Positions 25,705-48,997 of a stretch of 64,000 nucleotides of DNA are shown one piece after another. The notes below the pieces were generated by a model. That model was not told the origin of the DNA. It was given only the letters and a program-made list of their open reading frames with translations, and ran no database searches. Position 1 is the stretch's first letter. Each line of letters opens with the position of its first letter. The position numbers and the translations under genes were made by a program. Origin of the DNA: Panopea generosa (taxonomy: Eukaryota; Mollusca; Bivalvia; Adapedonta; Hiatellidae); contig CM055901.1 of NCBI GenBank assembly GCA_029582155.1, positions 55,162,625 through 55,226,624 of the forward strand. Direction: 5' to 3'.

Positions 25705-25910
25705 ATATAATAAAACAACTTTCTACCTTTTTAGCGACCAATGGTTAAAAGTATTTATCCTCGGCAAATGACTATTGACCCAAAGCAGTGAACTATTAAC
25801 ATCGACTGCGTATCGGTCAATAGTTTCCTGCTTTGGATCAATAGTCATTTTCCTTGGATAAATAATTTTAACCATTGACCGCTAGAAAAGTAGATAGTTG
25901 TATAATACAT
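25705..25910. repeat. ~200-bp near-perfect palindrome
   Basis: The left arm (from 'acaactttctacc') and the reverse complement of the right arm (ending 'gtagatagttgt') match along about 95 bases. Shared blocks are 'tggttaaaa', 'tatttatcc', 'aaatgactattga' and 'ccaaagcag'. The centre is near 25,808 with almost no loop. There is no coding content. It could be a foldback MITE or the source of a hairpin transcript. Confidence 0.85.
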
Positions 25911-26837
25911 ATTAAACCATTTTTACACGTGCCGGAAATTGTTAAAACATCAGGCGATTCGATACAATGTCATAAAAGAAACATTCACCAGTAAGCGCAG
26001 TTAATATACACGTGGCAAACCTCATGGTTGACAAAAATTGGAGAGATGGAGAATCGTTCTATTGCCATGTGTGATCCAAGACCGAGTATAGTTCAAGTAG
26101 AATATTACAATTACGAGTCCGTTTACGACATTACTATAAATACACATACATTTATACACATTTTTCTATTTTTTGTCCAAAGAAAAAAACTTAAAATCCA
26201 TATATATGTGAGTGTGTGTGTTTTTGTGTGTGTATAATATACTGACCTGTCCATAATCCATCACCTGTCATCTGACAAAACATTAAATCGACAAAAGAGT
26301 GTAAAACTCCCATTACAAGCCATTTGACCCGTGTTTCATTTAATTGTTATTCGTACAATACCTAAGTTCGAATATGCCCTTAGGGATGGCTACCAGTAAT
26401 GAGTAGCACGCATAATTGCAGGTGTAATATGATCATCATTGTTAATTAGAAGATCAAACAAGTGTCGCCGTGAAGACACGGATGGTTTTTTTTCTTTCGA
26501 TAGAAAAATTTATCATATACTGTTAAATCTAAAATAATACGAACTTTTACTATTTTGTTATATTGATCGGTGTTTAAAAGTGTTTCGGTGTATTATATAA
26601 TTACATTCAACTGCTTAATTTTCAGAAGGTAAGTCTATACTTATATATCTAAGTAGTTTTAAAATCAGCATTGTATAAAACTCACTTTTTATATCGATTT
26701 CGCTAACACAATCGGTAGTATCATAATCGATATTTTAGTTATAGTTTCGGCATTATATATTATAGTTTTAATAATTGATTGAAATTGTGTGTTTATGTGT
26801 GGTTTTATTTCATCATCAATTTTGCAATATATTATAA
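25911..26837. other. Unannotated sequence
   Basis: Nothing supported beyond a short TG-rich tract near 26,205-26,235. Confidence 0.35.
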
Positions 26838-26879
26838 TTATTATTTTATTATTATTATTATTATTACTATTATTATTAC

Positions 26880-26939
<60 letters not shown>

Positions 26940-26989
26940 CAGTAATAGTAGTAGTAGTGGTGGTGGTATAGTAGTAGAAGTATTAGTAT

Positions 26990-27082
<93 letters not shown>

Positions 27083-27084
27083 AA
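26838..27084. repeat. Compound (TTA)n-(AGT)n microsatellite
   Basis: A TTA/TTAC run to about 26,940 changes directly into an AGT run ending near 27,084. Overlapping poly-Leu, poly-Ile and poly-Ser frames here are artefacts. Confidence 0.95.
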
Positions 27085-28080
27085 ATAGTAGAAGAAACAA
27101 TAGTAACAGACGTGACAGCAGTATTTATAAATTTTCCGGAAATGTCTATATTTGATGTTGTTTATATATTAGCTATACATGTATATACAGATGCCACTTA
27201 ATGTTTATAACGTTACGGGAGCCGTGTTCTATAAATGATGCTAATCTAACTCGGCATATTTTTTCGATTTTTTTCTTATTTAATATATAATAAAAGAATC
27301 CCGTATAAGCACAAAACACAACCAAATACAGAAAACAGCAGACTTGGTTTTATGGAACCGACTCAGGAGCGGTAGTACATTATTCAACACCACTAAATGA
27401 CTCCAACTTAAACGGTATTCTGTTTACAAAGAGCATTGAATAAACTCCAGTATTGTTTTAAAGCAACGTGGTAACGCTTCTGGTCTACTATTCTTTCAAA
27501 GAAAATATAACGTCGCTGTACAAACATTTCCATATACGTGCGTGTATTTGAACGTATAGGCGCTAAGACTTTTGTATTTTATTAGACTATCACATACAAA
27601 AGTTACAATACCAGTCATATAAAAAATACAAATCAAGTTTTCATATACGGCCGTAATTAAGACCAGTGAGACACTTAAAACGTTTTTAATTTGCAATATG
27701 AAACTCAAATGTATGTATGTGTGTGCATACATATATACACATATACATGTATACCTACATGCACACTCACACACACACACACATAATACCAACATATATA
27801 TTTAACTTTACAGATAATAAGGTAATTAGCGATAATAAAACAATATATCAATAGAATAAATACGCATATAGTTCACAGATGAGTATGAAAAAGGTCACAG
27901 GTACCCTGAAGATACAAAATAGTTGCAGTATACCTGATAAACGAATAGTATATAGTGTTTTATGCAATACTAAATGGTTTCAAATGATATTATAGTATTT
28001 ACTGAGGTGTAACTATCTATAAATCACTGTTTCCTGTTACAGATGTTTAAGTCTTTAAGTGTCAGATTATCATTCTCATA
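27085..28080. other. Unannotated sequence
   Basis: No exon supported. A CA/TG-rich tract at 27,700-27,785 produces a Cys/Val/Tyr-rich minus-strand frame that I do not count as a gene. Confidence 0.35.
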
Positions 28081-28094
28081 ACGATACTGATCAT

Positions 28095-28675
28095 TATTTA
28101 TATTCACATTGTTGAAATTTATAGATAACTATTTATGTTCACATTGTTGAAATTTATAGATCATTATTTATATTCACATTGTTGAAATTTAAAGATCATT
28201 ATTTGTATTCACATTGTTGAAATTTATAGATCATTATTTGCATTCACATTATTGAGATTTATAGATCATAATTTGTATTCACATTGTTGAGATTTAGAGA
28301 TCATTATTTGTATTCACATTATTGAGATTTATAGATTATTATTTGCATCACATTGTTGAAATTTATAGATCATTATTTGTATTCACATTGTTGAGATTTA
28401 TAGATCATAATTTATATTCACATTGTTGAGATTTAGTGAACATTATTTGTATTCACATTGTTGAGATTTATAGATCATTATTTGTATTCACATTATTAAG
28501 ATTTATAGATCATCATTTATATTCACATTGTTGTGATTTATTTATATTCACATACTTGAGATTTACAGATCATCATTTATATTCACATTGGTGAGATTTA
28601 TAGATCATTATTTATATTCACATTGATGAGATTTATAGATCGTTATTTATATTCACATTGTTGAGATTTATATCG
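28095..28675. repeat. 35-bp minisatellite
   Basis: About 16 copies of a unit containing 'atttatagatcattatttgt' followed by 'attcacattgttgag'. Sporadic single-base changes and one shortened unit near 28,545. Confidence 0.93.
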
Positions 28676-28680
28676 TGTTG

Positions 28681-29489
28681 ACAATACTGTTGTTTACTTT
28701 TCTTATGTTCCCATGTTAATTTTATTATTCTAACTGTATGTGTTTTCATGAGGTTTTAAGGTAGAAAATACTTTTATAATTTATGCGCGAAAATTTGCAT
28801 TTATAATCCAAATTATTTGCTATAATATTCATTTTGGTTCTATAAACATGGGTGAGATATACCAGAAGGTGTGTCATGGTCACGATCAGTTACACCAATC
28901 AGTTTTGTTCTATAAACATAGGTGGGGTACACTAGAAGGTGTTTTATGGCCATACTTATGGCTCACGACATAGTTTACAGGTTAGTCAGTAAAACTGCAC
29001 GTTACACAAAACAATCATATTCGATTCATTGTACACTGACACTTCTGTTGCAATGAATGTCAATAGTTTACAACAGGGAATGATTGATGTGGACAAAGCG
29101 ATATCGAATAGTGTCATTTGTGTAAATGTACAATGTTGTCTATGTTTCTTTCCTCCTAAAATGTTGTTTGCATAAGAACAAATTAACACCTTGTATTGAA
29201 AAAAAAAGATTGATAATTTTATTAGTAATATGATTATCAACTTTTTTTTATTGTCTTTTTCCAAATATTCACGCTGTTATTAATCAAGGGAATCAGGACA
29301 ATGCAACTATATGCATGAAACAAATACTCTACATTATCACATTATACAATCATAGATATAATCTGATGGGGCTTAAGTCGGGAGAGCTTTTATTCAACTT
29401 TACATTGATCGCGTAACAAGCTGTTACAACTAAGAATTACGAGTGGGAACCAGTGTCGAGTAATTATGTATAAAAAACTACAAGACCTG
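28681..29489. other. Unannotated sequence
   Basis: Nothing supported beyond a short near-duplication at 28,835-28,950 ('tctataaacatgggtgagat' and 'tctataaacataggtggggt'). Confidence 0.35.
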
Positions 29490-29840
29490 CCCTGTAGGGG
29501 ATCCGATCAACGACTCACCGATCTCGGGTTCTATTGCTCCGACAGTTAACACCAACACATGGTTTGAGTGGGGATCCGAAAAACGACCCACCGAAATTTG
29601 GTTCTATTGCTCCGACAGTTAACAACAACACATGGTTTAAGTGGGGATCCAACCAACGACCCACCGAACTTTGGTTCTATTGCTCCGACAGTTAACAACA
29701 ACACATGGTTTGGATGGGGATCCAACCAACGACCTACCGATCGTGGGTTCTGTTTCTGTTGCTCTGCAAACAATTGTGGGAATCCAGTCAACGATCAAAA
29801 CATGGTTCTGTTTGGGATCAAACTAACGACCTCAATCGAT
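29490..29840. repeat. ~73-bp tandem repeat, about five units
   Basis: Each unit carries 'ggggatcc', 'caacgac', 'ggttctattgctccgacag' and 'aacacatggttt'. The later units diverge (for example 'ggttctgtttctgttgctct'). It is more GC-rich than its surroundings and is open in several frames on both strands. Confidence 0.9.
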
Positions 29841-30375
29841 CTTGGGTTATGTTGCTCAATCGCGATATTAGGAGTGTATCTGACTGTATAGCTGTTGGCG
29901 TTTGTTACACAATTAAAAGGCAGCTGAAATCGTATTACTGTTATTTCCGTGAGACAGGTTTTACGTAATATACATGTATAGTGTCTGTGTGTCGTGCCAT
30001 ACTACGTTATATATTTACAAATCAGTACTACTCACTGACGAAACTTTCTAAACATTTATCAAACTGGCGTCAATGAGTATTTTGTCGGACACAAGGTACC
30101 TGTAGTACATGTCAACAAGAATGTATAAATGTAAACATGGTTAATAATTGCCTTCTCTCTGTTGTGCACCGTGTCACATTTGTATTTTTATCTATATTAG
30201 CAACACAGGATCAATATGTTTAGATTACGGTATGGATTTTAGGTGTACACTTATATTGAAACCGAATAGGTAGTATTTGTAAAATTTTGTAAAATTGCTG
30301 CACTATTCTCTTGATAACTATAACTACAGTTATTATCACAAATATGTTAATATAAGTTTGTTGTAAAACTACTAA

Positions 30376-30464
30376 CTGTAGTAGAAGAAGTAGTGTGGAG
30401 CAGTAGTTGTTGCAGTAGTAAAAGTAGTATTAGTAGCAGTAGTAGTAATAATAGTAGTAGTAGC

Positions 30465-30495
<31 letters not shown>

Positions 30496-30780
30496 AAAGT
30501 AGTGATAGTTGTAGTAGTAGTAGAAGAAGTAGTGGTAGTAGTAGTAGTAGTAGAAGTAGCAGCAGTAATAGTAGTAGCAGCAGCAGAAGCAGCCGCAGCA
30601 GAAGTTGAAGAAGCAGCAGCAGCAGTAGCAGTAGTATCAGTAGAAGTAGTAGCAGCAGCAGTAGTAGTAGTAGTAGTAGCGGCAGCAGCAGCAGTAGTAG
30701 TAGTAGTAGCGGCAGCAGCAGCAGTAGTAGAAGAAGCAGCAGTAGCAGTAGATTAGCAGTAGCAGTAGTAGTAGTTGTGG
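30376..30780. repeat. (AGT/AGC)n trinucleotide repeat, ~400 bp
   Basis: A long mix of agt, agc and occasional aga triplets. Poly-Ser, poly-Val and poly-Ala frames are artefacts of the repeat. It lies about 450 bp upstream of the Reeler/DOMON gene. Confidence 0.93.
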
Positions 30781-31224
30781 TAGTATCACCATTAGCATTA
30801 GAAATGTTTAATAGAAATGGTATTTAGATATAGAATTGAATATAGATTATGGATGACAATTACAATAATAAAACGGTCATAAAAATAGCACCACCAAGTG
30901 TATTTGGCGACTTAAATGAATAAATGACATAATCATTACATCATATCTCGTATTACGTAATTTACGTCATGCTATGACATATCACGACACAATTCACCTG
31001 CAATTGTCAAACTTTGTCACAAAGGGTCATACACGGTTATGCATGTTTTTATATTCGATTATTTATTGGTTTAATATTACGCTAAATATGTATTAGTAGG
31101 TGTATTGGTGTTCTGGCCGTTAACATTTACGACTGATGTCATCTTGGTGCTATAGTCAGTATATATTTATATGTTTGCGATTTCTGAACTTCCTTTATTT
31201 TTTTATTTCACAGTGGACGAGAAA

Positions 31225-42341
<11,117 letters not shown>

Positions 42342-42377
42342 GTAAGTTTATGCGATATGGCTTTATAATGTGGCTTA

Positions 42378-42676
42378 TAAATGATACGAATAATATGCAT
42401 AATATGAATAATAATAACAATATTAATAATAATATTAATAATAAAAAATGATATGAATAATAGTAATATGAATAATAAAAATAATGTGAATAATATGAAT
42501 AATAATAATAATAATATGAATAATAATTATATGAATAATAAAAAAAATGAATAATATGAATAATGAAAATAATATGAATAATAATATGAATAATAAAAAT
42601 ATGAATAATATGAAAAATACAATTATAATAATAATAATATGAATAATAAAAAAAAATATGAATAATAATAATAATA
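42378..42676. repeat. AAT/ATGAAT low-complexity repeat
   Basis: Imperfect 'aataatatgaataat' repeats directly after exon 11. Minus-strand Ile/Tyr/His-rich frames are artefacts. Confidence 0.9.
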
Positions 42677-42714
42677 GCACATTCTATATTTACTGAGAGA
42701 ACGTATTTGACCAA

Positions 42715-43422
42715 GTCAATTTTCTATGAGACCGTGCAGCAAATGTACATTACTTACATAACAGTCACACACCAACAAAAACAACAACACTATAAAAATT
42801 ATGCTTATACAAGTTATTCATCAATATTGGGTATACAAATTAATTTTTGTCAGTGCGTGTAATATAAGCTGTGATCAAGGACGTGTATAGGATTATATCC
42901 TTGCTGTAATATATCAAGGAAGTAATGAACAAATTATTATGAGTCAGGTCTCTGGAACTTGTTTAAACCCATCGCAATACTGATGTCTTTCAAGACTTTA
43001 AAGATCTAACCTAAAGAATTATTCTCTCCGACCAAATCATGATTTAGCATGAAATCCTCGACATATCCGGGATCAAAAAATTGGTATAGCCTTCCTTTGA
43101 AACTATAACATGCCAGTTCTCTGTACGATCCGAAACCTGATTCTTCACAATAATTCATAATTTGGTTGGAGAAAATAAACATTTAGGTTAGATCGTTAAT
43201 GACTTGAATAAATATCAGTAGTTTGGGTAAACGGATGGGCTTGTGCAATATGTTTGAAAATATCGTTCAAGACATCAACGCTTGAATATTTCAATATAAC
43301 TTTGAATCCTAGATTCATATCAGATATCCGCTTATCGGAAAGTGTTAAAACGTGCAACCAAATTAGTTCATAAAATGAGTCATCTTTCATTCATGAGAAG
43401 ACAGGCGTCATTGACTGATTAC
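42715..43422. other. Unannotated sequence before the gap
   Basis: I searched for cytochrome b561 and sulfotransferase exons here and found none. Confidence 0.4.
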
Positions 43423-43922
43423 NNNNNNNNNNNNNNNNNNNNNNNNNNNNNNNNNNNNNNNNNNNNNNNNNNNNNNNNNNNNNNNNNNNNNNNNNNNNNN
43501 NNNNNNNNNNNNNNNNNNNNNNNNNNNNNNNNNNNNNNNNNNNNNNNNNNNNNNNNNNNNNNNNNNNNNNNNNNNNNNNNNNNNNNNNNNNNNNNNNNNN
43601 NNNNNNNNNNNNNNNNNNNNNNNNNNNNNNNNNNNNNNNNNNNNNNNNNNNNNNNNNNNNNNNNNNNNNNNNNNNNNNNNNNNNNNNNNNNNNNNNNNNN
43701 NNNNNNNNNNNNNNNNNNNNNNNNNNNNNNNNNNNNNNNNNNNNNNNNNNNNNNNNNNNNNNNNNNNNNNNNNNNNNNNNNNNNNNNNNNNNNNNNNNNN
43801 NNNNNNNNNNNNNNNNNNNNNNNNNNNNNNNNNNNNNNNNNNNNNNNNNNNNNNNNNNNNNNNNNNNNNNNNNNNNNNNNNNNNNNNNNNNNNNNNNNNN
43901 NNNNNNNNNNNNNNNNNNNNNN
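43423..43922. other. Assembly gap, exactly 500 N
   Basis: A round-number run of N is normally a placeholder for a join of unknown size. It falls between a gene missing its 3' exons (FRRS1-like, left) and a gene missing its 5' exon (sulfotransferase, right). Confidence 0.99.
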
Positions 43923-44676
43923 TAGAAATCATATAGAGAATATATTGTTTGTTTTGGTGTAAGGTCGAATTATATTTCATGTAATAACTGGCAAAAGTCA
44001 TATGGAATGTCATTTTAGTGATCAAATATCATTTGATCTTACACCAAATTCACCTCAATTCGCCTTTAAATATTATTGGATTAATAAAAATATTAAAGTA
44101 CTTTTTTATGAAATATTTATTAAAGATTGATATTCAAGGACAAAAAAATATGTTAGAAACAGTCGATTACCATAAATAATCCACTGAGAAATCTCTATGA
44201 TCCATCAAAAAGCAAACTAACTGATTATCATTATGCAATGTTAAATTACAAATGCTATATAATAACAACGGAACAGATCAATCTTTAAATTGTTAACGCA
44301 TTCGGTAGCACGTCTGTGTGTTTTAATGGCATACGTTTCTCACCACTGGGAAGGTTATCAGTTACTTGTGGAGATGGGTGTGTTTGAGTACTGGTTAACC
44401 TAAAGAATCCCAGAAAATGTGGTTAGGTTAATTGATCGTCTATTTGACCTCGATGGTATAAAATGACGCTAAATATTCAAACGAATTATATCTTGTCTAA
44501 AGCATAACGAAACATGTCACCATAGTTTATAAGCCCTATTGGTTTTCCTGTCATTTTATACAGTCTGCATCATGTGACTCAAGTGTCTGTATATCACTGC
44601 ATTGGCGTGATATGCACTTTGTAACTTACAATTGTAAATTTTCACTATCTTCAACATTATTTATATGTCCTCTCAG
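43923..44676. other. Unannotated sequence after the gap
   Basis: No PAPS-binding-loop exon is present. The segment 44,330-44,440 has a SINE-3'-like look, but I could not confirm it. Confidence 0.35.
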
Positions 44677-44798
44677 AGAATGGTAACATGGACGATTTCA
44701 ACAACTATATAGACATGTTTAGTAAAGCTGCGTTAACAATTGATGCCAGTGCCCGAACGCATCGAAAAGAGATCCCTACAACTATAGACAGATAACAG
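44677..44798 (+). pseudogene. Sulfotransferase exon (YIDMF motif) with frame break
   Basis: Acceptor 'gtcctctcag', donor GTATGT. It starts in phase 1 as 'NGNMDDFNNYIDMFSKAAL'. The end must read 'YRQITG' to join exon 45,723, which is a different frame. Without a shift, the first frame stops at TAA 44,793-44,795. At 122 bp it is one base short. The same start phase could join FRRS1-like exon 11, but the motifs say sulfotransferase. Confidence 0.82.
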
Positions 44799-45722
44799 GT
44801 ATGTAGTTGTGACATGTATACAAAGACAGCCTTAAAATAAGCATACACAACCATTACATCAACATCAACACAAATCTCCATGGAGACGACATTGACCCAG
44901 ACTGTCAATGAACGCGAGGAAGACTGTTTGGATCAATGTCTGGCTGTGGTACAATAAGCACAGCCAGGTTAAGATTGAAGCTGGGATAAAATCTGTGTGT
45001 ATGCATAACTAAATACGTATATTTTAATAGGTTGTAATAAGTTGGACAATTTACATACATAAACTGTACAGCTTTATATGAGTAGGATCCAGTTAAGATT
45101 CACGGAATGCTCACATGCTATATGCAGGACAGATTTAGAAAACCCGTTGGACCATGAAGATACAGTGAATTCATATGTATTTTATTTCATAAAGGGAGAT
45201 AATTAAATTCACAACAAGGAATTCCCGATTTTTGGTATCATTTCAGACGCTCATTCACAATGTTTGATATATATAATAAATCAGACATAGAATGTACAGA
45301 CCAGACTACGGCGAGCGCGTCTAGCTACAATGCAAACCATAGACACAATATCAAGGCCTCTACCAAACCGATAAATTTTGTATATATATTGTCTACATTT
45401 GAATTTTACATAACTTTTAATGATAGTAGTACAGACTACATAAGTCATTGTTAGATAAAAGGTCGAATGTCACAGCTAAAACAACGTATAATTGTGTATG
45501 CGTAGTAAAATACGCAATAAATACTTTAGAATAAATGCGTAATGATGCACTATAAACTTGATGTATCTGACAAAAGTTTAAAATGTTAATTATGTCTCAT
45601 GTAAAATGCTCAAATGTAAGAAAACATACTAGGGATTCGATGTTTAAGTACTTATATTACACGGGTTTATTTAAATGGTTTATATCCATAATTTAGTAGT
45701 AATCAGTGTCATACTATTTCAG

Positions 45723-45877
45723 GTGAGGGGAGCCCGTCCAATTTACATTTGAATACACACTGGATGTATCTACCAGGGAATGAGAATGTTGAGAACCAAA
45801 GTTTATCATACTGGATTACATACATCATTTTCTTCCAATGCAAAACTACTAATAACATTCCGGGATCCAGTTGAAAG
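45723..45877 (+). pseudogene. Sulfotransferase exon (3'-phosphate-binding) with frame break
   Basis: Acceptor 'atactatttcag'. First frame 'GEGSPSNLHLNTHWMYLPGN', then a +1 shift to 'SNAKLLITFRDPVER'. The donor reads GTTCGC, well off consensus, though it is the only site that joins in frame to 'LYSDYY' of the next exon. Confidence 0.82.
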
Positions 45878-45950
45878 GTTCGCATGCGTGATTGACACAC
45901 TCGATTGAATTGTTCTTATGTTTGTTCTTTTTATTTTGTTTACATAAAAT

Positions 45951-45952
<2 letters not shown>

Positions 45953-46003
<51 letters not shown>
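45953..46003. repeat. (GA)n microsatellite
   Basis: About 25 GA dinucleotides in the intron. Confidence 0.97.
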
Positions 46004-46006
<3 letters not shown>

Positions 46007-46219
46007 GTACAGACAAACAGAGGAGAACGAAAAGTATGCATTCTGTGGAAAAATACAAGCGTGCTTGCCTATTATATTATATTCTAATATACCTTTATAT
46101 TTTTCATTGTGTCATACTTGATTAAATAGTTAGGTTCCACAATAACCATATCTACATTTCTTACATTTCTTATTTTTTAATTATTTTTCTTTCTTAAATG
46201 TTGACGTATGTGTTTCCAG

Positions 46220-46391
46220 GCTATACTCCGACTACTATCACGAATATGGCTCTTTACAGTCACAAATTCTCCAAATCCTCGCCAGTTTCAACCTGGTAGT
46301 CACAGAAGGTATCAAATTGTATCAGGACTGTTTTCAGCACCATTCGGTCAGAAGTTGTGTTTTCAACCCAAAATTAAACGGAAAGACTAGA
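46220..46391 (+). CDS. Sulfotransferase exon (LYSDYY motif)
   Basis: Acceptor 'gtgtttccag', donor GTAAGG. Peptide 'LYSDYYHEYGSLQSQILQIL', then 'FNLVVTEGIKLYQDCFQHHS' and 'CVFNPKLNGKTR'. No frame break. It completes the Arg of 'RDPVER' from the exon before. Confidence 0.88.
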
Positions 46392-46439
46392 GTAAGGTTT
46401 AACCTTATATTTCATGCATATATGGTGAGGTGGCGGTGG

Positions 46440-47000
46440 AGGTTTAGCAGTCAACTCGTCACGGAAAGGTACTATTTGCGGTTAAGGTAAAACGCTAAAG
46501 AAAGGGATGAATGGTCCGGGTTGGGTACCAGTCAACAATAAGACTGGGATGACTGGTCGAGGTTGGGACCCAGTCAACTCTAAGACTGGATGGACTGGTC
46601 CGGTTTGGGTACCAGTCAACACTAAGACAGGGATAACTGGTCCTGGTGGGGGATCACTAAAGTAAGGGAAGTTTCGGCGGGGTTAGGTACTAGTTCACTA
46701 AAATACGGGAAAGCTATGCATGGTTGTGTAGCAGTAAACACACAAAGACAGGGTGATTGGGCGGGCTTGGGGCGCCAGTTCACAAAAGATAGGTGTGACC
46801 GGGCGGGGGTTGGGAAACAGTTAGCATTAAAGTCAGGGACGACCAGATGGAATGGGTACTAGTTCACTAAATAAGGGTATGACTTGGCTGTGTTAGGTAA
46901 CAGTTAGCAATTAAGACTGGACTGGACGGAGTTGGGCAACAGCAAATATTCAAGACAGAGAACATTAGACAAGGTTGGGTACCAGTTAACACTAACTGAT
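46440..47000. repeat. Degenerate ~46-50-bp minisatellite in the intron
   Basis: Units contain 'actggtccgggttgggtacc', 'agtcaacactaagac' and 'agggat', decaying toward the right. About ten copies. Confidence 0.82.
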
Positions 47001-47525
47001 TGTATTTAAGAAATCTTTTTCGTTGACGACTATATCGGGAAATAATACAAGATTAACGTTCCGTATCCGTCCGTCCGTCAGTCAGTCCTTCCTCCTATTG
47101 GTGCAATAATATACCAAGTTTATATGAAATAAAAAGTGTACAAGGTACCTTTTAGCGTCATTGGGACAATTTATTCCATGACTTTCGTTTCATATGACAG
47201 ATATTGAACAAAGTTGTTGGAAATATGTGTCAAACCAATTTTCTAATTACTTTTGATGGGAATACATTATATATAGATGTCCTTATGCGACCTACAGAGG
47301 TTCCACATCCCGCTCTTGAATGTGATTAAAGTTGTGATTCAATACATGAATCACATGACCACTGAGTACTTACCGTGGTCACTTTAAACTTATTTTTATT
47401 GCACTGAACACATGTTCATATGAGTTTCCTGCCATAATGTTATGTGACTCACAAAGATTACGTTGAAGCTTGTATACGGTGGTAGCATAAACAACAATTA
47501 AACATGATAAACTAAATGTACATTA
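47001..47525. other. Intronic sequence with a 'ccgtccgtcc' tract
   Basis: No exon. The tract 'atccgtccgtccgtcagtca' near 47,070 recalls 31,535-31,560 ('cacccgtccgtccgag'), so both may be part of a dispersed repeat. Confidence 0.4.
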
Positions 47526-47529
47526 GCAA

Positions 47530-48830
47530 TTCCAGGTAACATAGTTTCACATCACTGTCTCCAGTAATATGATTTTATATCACTGTCTCCAGTTACATTA
47601 TGAATTTGAAATCAATGTCTCCAGTTACATAATAAATTTGAAATCACTGTCTCCAGTAATATAACTTAACAACACATGTCTCCAGTTATATGATTTGACA
47701 CCACTATCTCCAGTAATATGATTTGACATCACTGTCTCCAGTAACATGATTTGACATCACTATCTCCAGTAATATGATTTGACATCACTGTCTCCAGTAA
47801 CATGATTTGACATCACTATCTCCAGTAATATGATTTGACATCACTGTCTCCAGTAATATGATTTGACATCACTGTCTCCAGTAACATGATTTGACATCCA
47901 CTGTCTCCAGTAACATGATTTGACATCACTGTCTCTAGTAACATGATTGACATCACTGTCTCCAGTAACATGATTGACAACGCAGTCTCCAGTAACATGA
48001 TTTGACATCACTGTCTCCAGTAACATGATTTGACATCACTGTCTCTAGTAACATGATTTGACATCACTGTGTCCAGTGACATGATTGCAACGCTGTCTCC
48101 AGTAACATGATTGACAACGCTGTCTCCAGTAACATGATTTGACATCACTGTCTCTAGTAACATGATTTGACATCACTGTCTCCAGTAACATGATTTGACA
48201 TCACTGTCTCCAGTAACATGATTTGACATCACTGTCTCTAGTAACATGATTTGACATCACTAACTCCAGTAACATGATTTGACATCACTGTCTCCAGTAA
48301 CATGATTTGACATCACTGTCTCTAGTAACATGATTTGACATCACTGTCTCCAGTAACATGATTTGACATCACTGTCTCTAGTAACATGATTTGACATCAC
48401 TGTCTCCAGTAACATGATTGACAACACAGTCTCCAGTAACATGATTGACAACGCTGTCTCCAGTAACAAGATTTGACACCACTGACAACGCTGTCTCCAG
48501 TTACATGATTTGACATCACTTTCTCCAGTAACCTGATTTAATATCTGTGTCTCCAGTAACATGATTTGACGTCAGTTACTTCAGTTACATGATTTGACGT
48601 CAGTGACTCGTGAAACATGATTTGATATCACTGTCTCCAGTAACATGATTTAATATCAGTGTCTCTAGTAACATGATTTGACGTCAGTTACTTCAGTTAC
48701 ATGATTTGACGTCAGTGACTCCAGTATCAGTGAAAACAGTAACCTGATATGACGTCAGTGTCTCAAGTAACATGATTTGACGTCAGTGTTTCCAGTAACA
48801 TGATTTGACGCCAGTGTCTCCAGCTACAAG
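47530..48830. repeat. 28-bp minisatellite in the intron
   Basis: About 45 copies of 'catcactgtctccagtaaca' plus 'tgatttga', most regular between 47,700 and 48,450, with several 26-27-bp variants ('tgattgacaacgctg'). It ends within 25 bp of the acceptor for exon 48,853. Confidence 0.95.
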
Positions 48831-48852
48831 ATTTGATTTTTCTTGTTTACAG

Positions 48853-48997
48853 GTGCAGATACAGCTTGGCATATACTGCGTATTTTGGGAGGAACTCACC
48901 AGACTCTTTCCAAGAGAACAGATATTAGTTTTACAAAATAAAAATCTTCGTGACAAAGAAAATACCATGCGAAGTGTTTACAACTTTCTGGAAATGA
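48853..48997 (+). CDS. Sulfotransferase exon
   Basis: Acceptor 'ttgtttacag', donor GTAAGT. Peptide 'VQIQLGIYCVFWEELTRLFP', then 'REQILVLQNKNLRD' and 'VYNFLEM'. The G-x-Y-x-x-x-(W/L)...F-x-x-x-Q-(I/L)-L-V layout is the usual sulfotransferase helix-strand pair before the C-terminal domain. Confidence 0.88.

Noticed and set aside
28095-28675. CRISPR-like regular repeats (also 47,530-48,830)
   Set aside because: Units are directly abutting without unique spacers, in an intron-rich eukaryotic sequence. They are minisatellites.
30393-30756. Poly-Ser and Ala/Val-rich frames
   Set aside because: Artefacts of an AGT/AGC microsatellite.
43342-44025. Frames of about 205 codons on both strands over 43,342-44,025
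   Set aside because: They consist mostly of the N gap, which is not sequence.
44677-44795. Reading this exon as exon 12 of the FRRS1-like gene (phase fits and a TAA follows)
   Set aside because: 'FNNYIDMFSKAAL' is a CHST15-like motif, the following exons are clearly sulfotransferase, and the phase also fits the PAPS-loop exon at 3491-3710. The phase match to exon 11 has a one-in-three chance of being accidental.
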